The position numbers were made by a program, and so were the translations under genes. From the NCBI RefSeq assembly GCF_041435335.1, contig NZ_CP108430.1, positions 2,896,501 through 2,960,500 on the forward strand: a stretch of DNA of 64,000 bases. The letters run 5' to 3'. Below, piece by piece: positions 1 to 9,346 of the stretch. Each line of letters opens with the position of its first letter. Positions within the stretch are counted from its first letter, which is position 1. The stretch is from Streptomyces sp. NBC_01283. Lineage in GTDB: Bacteria; Actinomycetota; Actinomycetes; Streptomycetales; Streptomycetaceae. The notes under the pieces were generated by a model, which did no database searches, was not told the DNA's origin, and saw only the letters and a program-made list of their open reading frames with translations.

Positions 1-160
1 CGCGGTGCCAGGGGGCGGGAAGGGAGCGCGTACGGCATCGGGGACGGCGGGAAGTGCGTGCGGGATCAGGGGCGGGCAGCAGCTACGGCACCAGGGGCAG
101 GCGTAGGCTTCGTCGCCGCGCGGCAGCCTCGGGATGCCCCCGCCCGCGTCGAGGTGCGCG

Positions 161-480
161 CCCTGCGCACCGCCACCCGGCAGCTCCGAGCCCTGCCCGC
201 CCACGTCGAGGCGCACGCTTGGCACCGCCGCCCGCCCACATCAAGGCGCACGCCCTGCGCACCGCCACCCGGCAGCTTCGAGCCCTGCCCGCCTGCGTCG
301 GGGCGCACGCTTGGCACCGCCGCCCGCCCACGTCAAGGCGCACGCCCTGCGCACCGCCACCCGGCAGCTTCGAGCCCTGCCCGCCTGCGTCGGGGCGCAC
401 GCTTGGCACCGCCGCCCGCCCACGTCAAGGCGCACGCCCTGCGCACCGCCACCCGCCCACGTCAAGGCGCACGCTTGGCA
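161..480. repeat. 92-bp tandem repeat (minisatellite), 3 full copies plus part
   Basis: The word CCCTGCGCACCGCCACCCG recurs at 161, 253, 345 and 437, exactly 92 bp apart. Units 253-344 and 345-436 are identical by eye; unit 161-252 differs at a handful of positions. The fourth unit is broken after about 20 bp and continues with a degenerate half unit. Inside each unit a shorter word of the form CCACGTCRAGGCGCACGC occurs twice, so the unit itself looks like an old duplication. 92 is not a multiple of three, so a protein read through it would change frame each unit, arguing against coding. Confidence 0.85.
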
Positions 481-607
481 CCGTCGCCCCCCACGTCGAG
501 GCGCACGCTTTGCGCACAGCGGCCGCCCGCGGCAAAACGCATGTCCAGCGCACCGCCACCCGGCAGCCTCGGGCAGGGCACCCGGCACCCCTTCCGTCAT
601 GGGGAAC

Positions 608-640
608 GCCTGCTCGTTCCGTCATGCGGAACGAGCAGGC
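608..640 (-). terminator. hairpin terminator candidate of amtB-glnK-glnD
   Basis: A perfect 14-bp stem (608-621 with 627-640) closes a 5-nt loop, about 80 bp past the glnD stop. A second, overlapping copy of the word TTCCGTCATGnGGAACG lies at 592-608 and 617-633, so alternative pairings are possible. Confidence 0.6.
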
Positions 641-720
641 CACAGCGGCGACGCCGCGGATGCGTTCGCCGGGCAGGGGTGCGGGAAGCGGCGCAGGCGC
701 CTGGGACTGGTCGAGAGGCC

Positions 721-3180
721 CTACCCCCTCAACGCCTCCTCCACCGCCCGGGCCACCCCCGCCGCCCGCTCCCCCGGCAAAGGCGCTCCCGCGTCCGTCA
801 CGTAGAACGCGTCCACCGCGTTCGCGCCCAGCGTCGAGGCGTGGGCGCTGCGGACCTCCACGCCCGCCGACTCCAGCGCACGGCCGATGCGGTGCAGCAG
901 GCCCGGGGCGTCCTGGGCGCGGACCTCGATCACCGTCGCGAGGCGGGAGCCCGCCGAGGCCACCGTGACGCGAGGCGGTGGCGCGACCGTGCCCCGGCGC
1001 CTGGGGTACGCCGCGTCCCGTTCGGCGAGGCGCCCCGCGATGTCCAGTGAACCCTCGAGGGCCCGCACCAGATCCGCCCGCAATCGCGCGGCCTGGGGCA
1101 GCGACCCGTACTCCGCGGCGACCCACCAGTTCAGGAGCAGCACGGAGCCATCGCCCCCGGTGGGCACCCCCATCCCCCGGAACTCCGCGGTCCGCACGGC
1201 GAGCCGGTGCATGGCGAGGACCCCCGCGACCGCGGACAGCACGCCGGGCTGTTCCGGCACCGCGATGACCAGCTCCACGCCCAGCGGCTCAGGGCCCCCG
1301 GAAGCCTCCGAAGCCGCGTCCCCCGGCCCCTCCGTCTGCGCCCGCAGCGCAAGCACCGGCCCACCCGTGCGGAACGCCTCCACCGCGAGCCGCTCCTGCT
1401 CGGCGGTCGGAGCGATGTCCTCCGTGCCCTCCGGCTCGTCCCCCGACAGCACCGCCCCGACCCGCTTCACCAGGTCGGCGACGAGCGAACCCCGCCACGT
1501 GGACCAGGCGGCGGGCCCGGTGGCCAGCGCGTCCGCCTCCGTCAGGGCGTGCAGCAGCTCCAGGGTCCCGGCCGAACCCACCGCGTCCGCGACCGACCGC
1601 ACCGTGGCCGGGTCGTCGAGGTCCCGCCGCGTGGCCGTCTCGATCAGCAGGAGGTGGTGCCGCACCAGGGTCGCGAGCACCGCCACATCGCCCCGGTCGA
1701 AGCCGATCCGGGCGGCGACGTCACGGGCGATGATCTCCCCGGCCACCGAGTGGTCCCCCGGCCAGCCCTTACCGATGTCGTGCAACAGCCCGGCCACCAG
1801 GAGCAGGTCGGGCCTGCCCACCCGGCGCGTCAGCTCGGCGGCCTGCACCGCCGTCTCCACCAGATGCCGGTCGACCGTCCACGTGTGGACGGCGTTGCGC
1901 TGCGGCCGGCACCGCACCCGCTCCCAGTCGGGCAGCAGCCGGGTGATCAGCCCCTCGGCCTCCAGCGCCTCCCACACCTCGACCGTCGGCCGCCCCGCTC
2001 CGAGAAGCGTCACCAGCTGCTCCCGGGCCTCCGCGGGCCACGGCGTGGGCAGGGGCCGCACCGCGGCGGCCATCCTCCGCACCGCGTGCAGCGAGAGCGG
2101 CAGACCCGCCTGGGCCGCGGCCGCGGCGGCCCGAAGCGGCAGCACGGGATCCCGCTCGGGCCGGGCAGCGCGGGCGAGGACGACCTCCCCGTCCTGCTCC
2201 ACGACCCCCTCGGCCAGCGGCGAACGCTCGGCCGACGCCCCCTTGCCGCCGCCCAGCATGGCCCGCAGTCGGGGCCGCACGGACCGGGACCGCAGCACCC
2301 GGCCCACCTCGCGCCACGTCACGTCACTCGCGTACGAAACGGTGCGCGCGGCCTCGTACACCTGTCGCAGCAAGGTGTCCGCGTCCAACAGGCCGAGCTC
2401 GACCGCGACTTGATCCTGCTCCTGGAGGGCGAGCCGGTCCGTGGCGCGCCCCGTGGTCAGATGCAGCGCGTCCCGCACGTCCAGCAGACGGCGCCGGGCG
2501 TCGGCGAGGCCCTCCCGCGGCGCGTCCGCGAGCCACGACGCGGCGACGGCCCGCAGCGCGGTCGCGTCCCGGAGGCCACCCCTGGCCTCCTTCAGGTCCG
2601 GCTCCAGGAGGTAGCTCAACTCCCCCTGCCGCTCGGCCCGTTCCTCGCACAGCTCGCGCAGCTCCGGCAGCCGTTTCGGCGCAAGGTTCCGCCAGTCGGC
2701 GAGCACGGCCGTACGCAATCCGGCGGTCAGCCCGAGATCGCCCACGACGTGCCGCGCGTCAAGGAGACCCAGCTGCACCTTGAGGTCGTCGCCGGCGGTC
2801 TTGCGCGCCTCCGCGGGCGTACGCACGGAGTGGTCCAGGGCGAGCCCGAGATCCCAGATGGGGTACCAGATGCGGTCCGCGAGGGCCGCCACCTCACCGG
2901 CGTCCACGCTGCCGTCGTGCAGCAGCAACAGGTCCAGGTCGCTGCGGGGCGACAGCTCGCCCCTGCCGTACCCGCCCACGGCCACCAGTGCGGCCCCCCG
3001 CGGCGCACCCGCGGCCGTGAACAGTCCGGTCAGCCAGTCGTCCGTGAGGTCGGCGAGAGCCGAACGGCGCGGCGGCCCGGACTGCGCCTCCCCTTGAAGG
3101 AGGCGCAGCCGGGCCGCCGCATAGCCGCTGGGTCCGGAGTCTTCCGAGTCCGATTCACCACGTACATCCACACTCGTCAC
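721..3180 (-). CDS. glnD: [protein-PII] uridylyl/adenylyltransferase GlnD
   Basis: 819 aa. GlnD senses glutamine and nucleotidylates or de-nucleotidylates PII; in Streptomyces the modification is known to be adenylylation. The nucleotidyltransferase motif GGYGRGELSPRSDLDLLLL lies near residues 69-87. An HD phosphohydrolase motif (LLHDIGKGWPGDH) sits around 465, and two ACT-like glutamine-sensing domains follow (about 630-700 and 745-815; PGVLSAVAG and PGLLHRIGRAL). The GTG start has an AGGAG box 7 nt upstream. It is the last gene of amtB-glnK-glnD, 64 bp after glnK. Domain order matches the family and the length is normal for the shorter actinobacterial form. Confidence 0.96.
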   Translation of the reverse strand: MTSVDVRGESDSEDSGPSGYAAARLRLLQGEAQSGPPRRSALADLTDDWLTGLFTAAGAPRGAALVAVGGYGRGELSPRSDLDLLLLHDGSVDAGEVAALADRIWYPIWDLGLALDHSVRTPAEARKTAGDDLKVQLGLLDARHVVGDLGLTAGLRTAVLADWRNLAPKRLPELRELCEERAERQGELSYLLEPDLKEARGGLRDATALRAVAASWLADAPREGLADARRRLLDVRDALHLTTGRATDRLALQEQDQVAVELGLLDADTLLRQVYEAARTVSYASDVTWREVGRVLRSRSVRPRLRAMLGGGKGASAERSPLAEGVVEQDGEVVLARAARPERDPVLPLRAAAAAAQAGLPLSLHAVRRMAAAVRPLPTPWPAEAREQLVTLLGAGRPTVEVWEALEAEGLITRLLPDWERVRCRPQRNAVHTWTVDRHLVETAVQAAELTRRVGRPDLLLVAGLLHDIGKGWPGDHSVAGEIIARDVAARIGFDRGDVAVLATLVRHHLLLIETATRRDLDDPATVRSVADAVGSAGTLELLHALTEADALATGPAAWSTWRGSLVADLVKRVGAVLSGDEPEGTEDIAPTAEQERLAVEAFRTGGPVLALRAQTEGPGDAASEASGGPEPLGVELVIAVPEQPGVLSAVAGVLAMHRLAVRTAEFRGMGVPTGGDGSVLLLNWWVAAEYGSLPQAARLRADLVRALEGSLDIAGRLAERDAAYPRRRGTVAPPPRVTVASAGSRLATVIEVRAQDAPGLLHRIGRALESAGVEVRSAHASTLGANAVDAFYVTDAGAPLPGERAAGVARAVEEALRG

Positions 3181-3244
3181 CCAGCAGCTCCTGTCAGTCC
3201 CGCTCAGTTCCGCTCAGTTCGCCCAGCCCTGGTCCGACCCGGGC

Positions 3245-5002
<1,758 letters not shown>

Positions 5003-5030
5003 TTATGCGCCATGAGATTGGCCCAGCGCC

Positions 5031-5068
5031 GTTTCGGGGGGCGCCCCTCGATGTTTCGCCGCAGTGAC
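5031..5068 (-). promoter_or_regulatory. GlnR-type operator upstream of amtB
   Basis: Read on the lower strand: GTCAC-n6-GAAAC-n6-GGGCG-n6-GAAAC. The first pair matches the actinobacterial GlnR half-site layout gTnAc-n6-GaAAc exactly, and the second GAAAC sits one 22-bp period further on with a degenerate partner. A further GTAAC half site occurs at 5084-5088. The position, 87 bp before amtB, fits a GlnR activator site. The match is by eye; binding is inferred. Confidence 0.65.
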
Positions 5069-5245
5069 GAAGAGGTCGTGCGTGTTACGCGTCCATGAAC
5101 TGCCGGGTCAGGCGGGGCGCGATTTCATACCCTGCGCACACAACGCAAACCGACCGCGGCGGCCATCCGATTGACTTGGCATGGGGGAGCCGAGTCGGGC
5201 AGTTCGGGATGGACCGGCCGCGGCCGGAGTTCTGGTGGGGCGCCG

Positions 5246-6721
5246 TCAGACCGCCTCCGCGGTTTCCGGCATGTCGATGGCGAGCTGGTCGGTCAGCTGC
5301 ACGACCTCGGCGATGTCGCCGAAGTCCCGCACGGCGGTGTCCACGGTCTTGCGGAGGCGGGTGTTGACCCGCTCGGAGCGGACCTTCTTGGCGATGGTGA
5401 GGGCCTCGTGCGCGAGGACCGTGCTCTGCTCGGGCTCGCGCTGGAGCAGGTGGACCGTGGCCATCCCGATGAGGTTCAGGGCATACGAACGCTGGTGCTC
5501 GGAGTCCTTGCCGAAGAGGTCGACGGCGCGCTCCATGACGGGCTCGGCGAGCGAGGCGTACGTGGGGCTGCGGCCCGCCACATAGGCCAGGTCGCGGAAC
5601 GAGTGGGCGTTCTCGCCGTTCAGCTCGGCCTCGGAGAAGAAGCGGATCCAGTCGGGCTCGGGCTCGTCGAAGTCGGCGGCGTCGGCGAAGGTGTCCTCGG
5701 CCATGCGCACGGCCCGCTTGCACTTGCCGGGCTGGCCCATGCTGGCGTAGGCGCGGGCCTCCATCGCATACAGCATGGCCTGGGTGCGCGGGCTCGCGCA
5801 GTCACGGCTGCCGTACTGCGCGAGGTGGATGAGTTCGAGGGCGTCGTCGGGCCGCCCGAGGTGGATCATCTGGCGGCTCATGCTGGAGAGGATGTACGAA
5901 CCGAGGGGCTTCTCGCCGGCTTCCTTCGCGGCGTGCAGGGCCAGCACGAAGTACTTCTGGGCGGTCGGCTGGAGTCCGACGTCGTAGCTCATCCAGCCGG
6001 CCAGTTCGGCCAGCTCGCCCGCGACCTTGAAGAGCCGCTTGGACGTGGCCTCCGGCTGGGGCTCCTGCAACAGGTCCGTCACCTCGTGCAGTTGGCCGAC
6101 GACCGCCTTGCGCCGCAGTCCGCCGCCGCACTGTGCGTCCCACTGCCGGAACATCACGGTCGTGGACTCCAGGAGGTCGAGCTCCGGTTTGGAGAGCCTG
6201 CCGGGCCTGCGGGACGGGACGGGCGGCTCCGGGTCGCCGACCGGGGACGTCGGCCCCGGGACCAGCCAGCGCTGCATGGGCTCGATGAGGGAGGGGCCCG
6301 CGGACAGCGCGAGCGAGGTGCCGAGGAAGCCGCGCCGGGCCAGCATCAGGTCGCTGCGCGAGAACTCGCTGATGAGCGCGACGGTCTGGGGTCCGGTCCA
6401 GGGCAGGTCGACGCCCGAGACGGAGGGCGACTGGTGGGCGGCGCGCAGTCCGAGGTCCTCGACCGCGACGACACAGCCGAACCGCTCGGAGAAGAGCTCG
6501 GAGAGGATGCGCGGGATGGGCTCGCGAGGATTCTCGCCGTCCAGCCAGCGGCGCACCCGCGAGGTGTCGGTGGAGATGTGGTGCGCGCCCAACTGTCGCG
6601 CCCTGCGGTTCACTTGGCGTGCCAGCTCGCCCTTCGACCAGCCACTGCGCACGAACCAGGAATTGAGCAGTTCGTTGGGGCGCTTCTCAGCGTTCGCACC
6701 ACTTCCGCCATTGCCGCCCAC
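5246..6721 (-). CDS. nsdA: NsdA-family regulator of antibiotic production and sporulation
   Basis: 491 aa. The N-terminal 80 residues (KRPNELL, GWSKGELARQVNRRARQLG, TSRVRRWLDGENPREPIP) look like a XRE-type helix-turn-helix, and the long C-terminal part (about 180-480) is helical with TPR-like pairs (LAELAGWMSYDVG, AMLYAMEARAYASMGQPGK). The sequence matches my memory of S. coelicolor NsdA, a negative regulator of sporulation and antibiotic synthesis, which lies at the same place next to amtB. The GTG at 6721 was preferred over an upstream TTG (6742) because it follows a GGGGG stretch and gives the usual N-terminus. It has its own transcript, leftward, divergent from the primase-like gene. Confidence 0.9.
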   Translation of the reverse strand: MGGNGGSGANAEKRPNELLNSWFVRSGWSKGELARQVNRRARQLGAHHISTDTSRVRRWLDGENPREPIPRILSELFSERFGCVVAVEDLGLRAAHQSPSVSGVDLPWTGPQTVALISEFSRSDLMLARRGFLGTSLALSAGPSLIEPMQRWLVPGPTSPVGDPEPPVPSRRPGRLSKPELDLLESTTVMFRQWDAQCGGGLRRKAVVGQLHEVTDLLQEPQPEATSKRLFKVAGELAELAGWMSYDVGLQPTAQKYFVLALHAAKEAGEKPLGSYILSSMSRQMIHLGRPDDALELIHLAQYGSRDCASPRTQAMLYAMEARAYASMGQPGKCKRAVRMAEDTFADAADFDEPEPDWIRFFSEAELNGENAHSFRDLAYVAGRSPTYASLAEPVMERAVDLFGKDSEHQRSYALNLIGMATVHLLQREPEQSTVLAHEALTIAKKVRSERVNTRLRKTVDTAVRDFGDIAEVVQLTDQLAIDMPETAEAV

Positions 6722-7144
6722 TGGAACGCCCCCATCCCTCAAGACACTTATCGCGCGGTCTCACGCCAAGCCCTACCAGAATGCCGCGCGGTGCGGCTCT
6801 CCGTCCGGAGAACGTCACCCATCGAACAGGAAACCGACTTGCCTCCGGCATACCCACGAGTGCACGGCATTCGGGGTTCGCCTACTGAAAGTAATCCTAC
6901 GATCACCCCTCCGGCGAGGGCGATCGCGGAAACGCCACCATTCGCCACCCCTTCGAATGAACTCCTGCCCCGCGACAAGCGATTGACTTGACAGTGGACG
7001 ACCGAAGGTGGGCGGAAGGGAGCACTCGGGGGCGTGAATGACCGGGCGCACCCCCCTGAGACCAACCGGCGCCCGCACAAAAACACAGGGTCACGATCCG
7101 ATTCCGTCACGTAACCACACCGCGCTCGACCCGTTGGAGGGGGC
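6722..7144. other. divergent intergenic region, nsdA / primase-domain gene
   Basis: 423 bp without a gene, lower in GC than its flanks, as expected for a region with two divergent promoters. A TAGGAT hexamer on the lower strand (6895-6900) is a possible -10 for nsdA, but no good -35 partner was found. TTGACTTGACA occurs at 6984-6994 on the upper strand without a convincing -10. No terminator or palindrome stands out. Confidence 0.5.
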
Positions 7145-7807
7145 ATGGGCTTCACGATCGGCGGCATCCGGGGAACCGACAAGCCTCGCACCGGTTCACG
7201 GCGGCGCGGCCGCACGTCGGACTGCACCGCGGTGGCCGAGTACACCGGACTGTGGGGATGGACCGCGGTCCCCGGTGCTCGCGCCCTGGACGGCCACTGC
7301 TCCTGCGGCACGGCCGCCTGTGCGGCCCCCGGCGCCCACCCCCTGGAGTTCGCCCCCGAGGTCCCCGCCGGGGCGACGCTCGACGAAGTGAGCGAGGCCT
7401 GGGCGCAGTTCCCCGGCGCCGCCGTCCTGCTGCCCGTGGGCCGCGCCTTCGACGTCATCGAGGTGGCCGAGGCCGCCGGACGCAGGGCGCTGGTCCGCCT
7501 GGAGCGCATGGGCCTGCCGCTGGGCCCGGTGGCGGCGACGCCCGACGGCCGCGCGCACTTCTTCGTCGCCCCCGGCGCCGCCGCCGAACTCCCCCAGCTG
7601 CTCTACCGCATGGGCTGGGACGACGCCGGCATCGACCTGCACGGCCTGGGTCCGGGCACGCACGTCACCGCCCCGCCGTCCGACCGCGGGGGCCTCGGCC
7701 CGGTCCGCTGGCTCCGCCCCCCGGACCTGGACTCGGCGACCCATCCCCCGCAGGCAAGGCTCGTCCTGGGAACCCTGGCGTACGTGGCGCACCGCTCACC
7801 GGCGTAG
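7145..7807 (+). CDS. bifunctional DNA primase/polymerase N-terminal domain protein
   Basis: 220 aa, ATG with a GGAGGGGG ribosome-binding site. The protein resembles the N-terminal domain of archaeal/phage-type bifunctional primase-polymerases as found in a small stand-alone family in Streptomyces (motifs CSCGTAACAAPGAHPLEF, GRAFDVIEV, HFFVAPG, DLHGLGPGTHVTAPPS). The paired CSCG...C region could bind metal. The characteristic acidic catalytic motif is represented only by FDVIEV, so an active polymerase is uncertain. It is monocistronic between nsdA and ftsY and ends at a strong bidirectional terminator. Its role in Streptomyces is not known to me. Confidence 0.75.
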   Translation: MGFTIGGIRGTDKPRTGSRRRGRTSDCTAVAEYTGLWGWTAVPGARALDGHCSCGTAACAAPGAHPLEFAPEVPAGATLDEVSEAWAQFPGAAVLLPVGRAFDVIEVAEAAGRRALVRLERMGLPLGPVAATPDGRAHFFVAPGAAAELPQLLYRMGWDDAGIDLHGLGPGTHVTAPPSDRGGLGPVRWLRPPDLDSATHPPQARLVLGTLAYVAHRSPA

Positions 7808-7823
7808 TAGCCGCCCGCACACG

Positions 7824-7864
7824 GAAATGCCCCACCCCGGCTGCACCCCGGGGTGGGGCATTTC
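7824..7864. terminator. bidirectional terminator
   Basis: Perfect 17-bp inverted repeat (7824-7840 with 7848-7864) with a 7-nt loop, lying between the convergent primase-domain gene and ftsY. AAA and TTT flank the stem so it can act in both directions. Confidence 0.9.
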
Positions 7865-7939
7865 TTCGCGCACGGCAAGAACCCGTACGGCGACGACGCG
7901 TGCGGCGAGCAAGAACGCGCGCGGCGAGTAGGCAGCTGC

Positions 7940-9148
7940 CTACTCGCCGATGAGCGCGTCCACGAATGCCTCGGGCTCGAACGGCGCCAGGTCGTCCGCG
8001 CCCTCGCCGAGGCCGATCAGCTTCACCGGCACGCCCAGCTCGCGCTGGACCGCGACGACGATGCCGCCCTTGGCCGTGCCGTCCAGCTTCGTCAGGACGA
8101 TGCCGGTGATGTCCACCACCTCGGCGAAGACCCGCGCCTGCACCAGGCCGTTCTGCCCGGTCGTGGCGTCCAGGACGAGCAGCACCTCGTCCAGCGGCGC
8201 GTGCTTCTCGACGACGCGCTTGACCTTGCCGAGCTCGTCCATCAGGCCGGTCTTGGTGTGCAGGCGCCCCGCGGTGTCGATGAGGACGACGTCGGCGCCC
8301 TCCGCGATGCCTTCCTTGACCGCGTCGAAGGCGATCGACGCCGGGTCGCCGCCCTCGGGGCCGCGGACCGTGCGTGCGCCGACGCGATCGCCCCAGGTCT
8401 GCAGCTGGTCGGCGGCGGCCGCGCGGAACGTGTCCGCCGCGCCGAGGACCACGGAGCGGCCGTCGGCGACCAGGACGCGGGCGAGCTTGCCGGTGGTGGT
8501 GGTCTTGCCGGTGCCGTTCACGCCGACGACCATCACGATGCCGGGCGTCTCCAGGCCCGACTCGGTCTTCACGGCGCGGTCGAAGTCCGTGCCGAGGAGC
8601 GTGAGGAGCTCCTCGCGCAACAGCGCGCGCAGCTCGACCGGGGTGCGGGTGCCGAGCACGCGGACGCGCTCGCGGAGCCTCTCGACCAGTTCCTGGGTGG
8701 GGGCGACGCCGACATCGGCGGTGAGGAGCGTGTCCTCGATCTCCTCCCACGTGTCCTCGTCGAGGTGCTCACGGGAGAGGAGCGTGAGCAGCCCCTTGCC
8801 GAGTGCGTTCTGCGAGCGCGAGAGGCGCGAGCGCAGCCGGACCAGGCGACCTGCCGTGGGCTCCGGGGTCTCGATCTCCGGGGCGGCCGGTTCCTCGACG
8901 ACCGCGGGGGCCGACGCCGACGGCTCGGCGAGCGGGAGTTCCACCTCCTCGATCGTGCGGCGCGGTTCGTCGCGCGGCGTCTCGGCCTCGTCGCCGACGT
9001 GCGGCTCGGCCGGAGGGGCGGTGATGGTGGGCGTCGACGACGGGGCCTGCGGCGGCAGCTGCTTCTTCTTGCGGCTGCCGATCACGAGCCCGCCGAGCGC
9101 GCCGATCACGACCACGGCGATGACTACAGCAAGGATGACGATTTCCAT
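7940..9148 (-). CDS. ftsY: signal recognition particle receptor FtsY
   Basis: 402 aa. An N-terminal membrane anchor (about residues 2-25, followed by SRKKKQ) is typical of actinobacterial FtsY. After a Pro/Ala/Glu-rich linker comes the NG domain: helical N domain about 95-195, G1 GVNGTGKTTTTGKLA about 203-217, ALLEL-like AADTFRAAAADQL, G3 DTAGRLHTK and G4 TKLDGTAKGG. It binds GTP together with Ffh to hand ribosome-nascent chains to SecYEG. Transcribed leftward from the region shared with the divergent nucleobase permease. Confidence 0.97.
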   Translation of the reverse strand: MEIVILAVVIAVVVIGALGGLVIGSRKKKQLPPQAPSSTPTITAPPAEPHVGDEAETPRDEPRRTIEEVELPLAEPSASAPAVVEEPAAPEIETPEPTAGRLVRLRSRLSRSQNALGKGLLTLLSREHLDEDTWEEIEDTLLTADVGVAPTQELVERLRERVRVLGTRTPVELRALLREELLTLLGTDFDRAVKTESGLETPGIVMVVGVNGTGKTTTTGKLARVLVADGRSVVLGAADTFRAAAADQLQTWGDRVGARTVRGPEGGDPASIAFDAVKEGIAEGADVVLIDTAGRLHTKTGLMDELGKVKRVVEKHAPLDEVLLVLDATTGQNGLVQARVFAEVVDITGIVLTKLDGTAKGGIVVAVQRELGVPVKLIGLGEGADDLAPFEPEAFVDALIGE

Positions 9149-9300
9149 AACTCACCCAGTATCAGCCATGGGGGCAACAGGGGCTCAAGCTGTAGCTTCC
9201 TCCAAAGAACATAAGCTCATAGAGGGCACTACTCGGACTAAAGTACGATGGAGCTCTCCGCATCAACGCGCGTAGAGTCCAACCCGATCACCCCCACGGA

Positions 9301-9322
9301 CGGATCGCGGCGTTGCGATCCG
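9301..9322 (+). promoter_or_regulatory. hairpin in the leader of the nucleobase permease gene
   Basis: CGGATCGC and GCGATCCG form a perfect 8-bp stem with a 6-nt loop (GGCGTT). It ends 24 nt before the chosen ATG and is followed by the purine-rich GAGCGAGAGG, the likely ribosome-binding site. It does not match a riboswitch that I recognise. Confidence 0.4.
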
Positions 9323-9346
9323 AGCGAGAGGCACGGACCCCACCCC

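Larger units (their letters stand above)
1..720. other. gene-free repeat-rich region downstream of glnD
   Basis: I see no convincing gene here. Several frames stay open on both strands only because the DNA is extremely GC-rich and repetitive, and their translations are low-complexity Arg/Pro/Ala/His strings. The upper strand is strongly C-rich. The stretch holds a 92-bp tandem repeat (161 to about 480), looser copies of the same words up to about 570, and a hairpin at 608-640 that probably ends the glnD transcript. By synteny with other Streptomyces the gene to the left is probably ffh, but it is outside the window. Confidence 0.6.

Noticed and set aside
161..480. CRISPR array
   Set aside because: The 92-bp repeat has no unique spacers of constant length; neighbouring units are alike along their whole length, and no cas genes are present.
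54..1126. Several overlapping long open frames on both strands across the repeat region and the glnD end
   Set aside because: Translations are low-complexity Arg/Pro/Ala/His strings, repeat units shift the frame, and the right part is antisense to glnD.
5031..5240. Small RNA or leader peptide between nsdA and amtB
   Set aside because: The sequence is explained better by the GlnR-type box and promoter; no stable hairpin with a T-tract was seen.
9248..9346. N-terminal extension of the nucleobase permease from an ATG at 9248
   Set aside because: It would place coding sequence across the leader hairpin and adds an unusual 33-residue segment; the ATG at 9347 gives the usual N-terminus.
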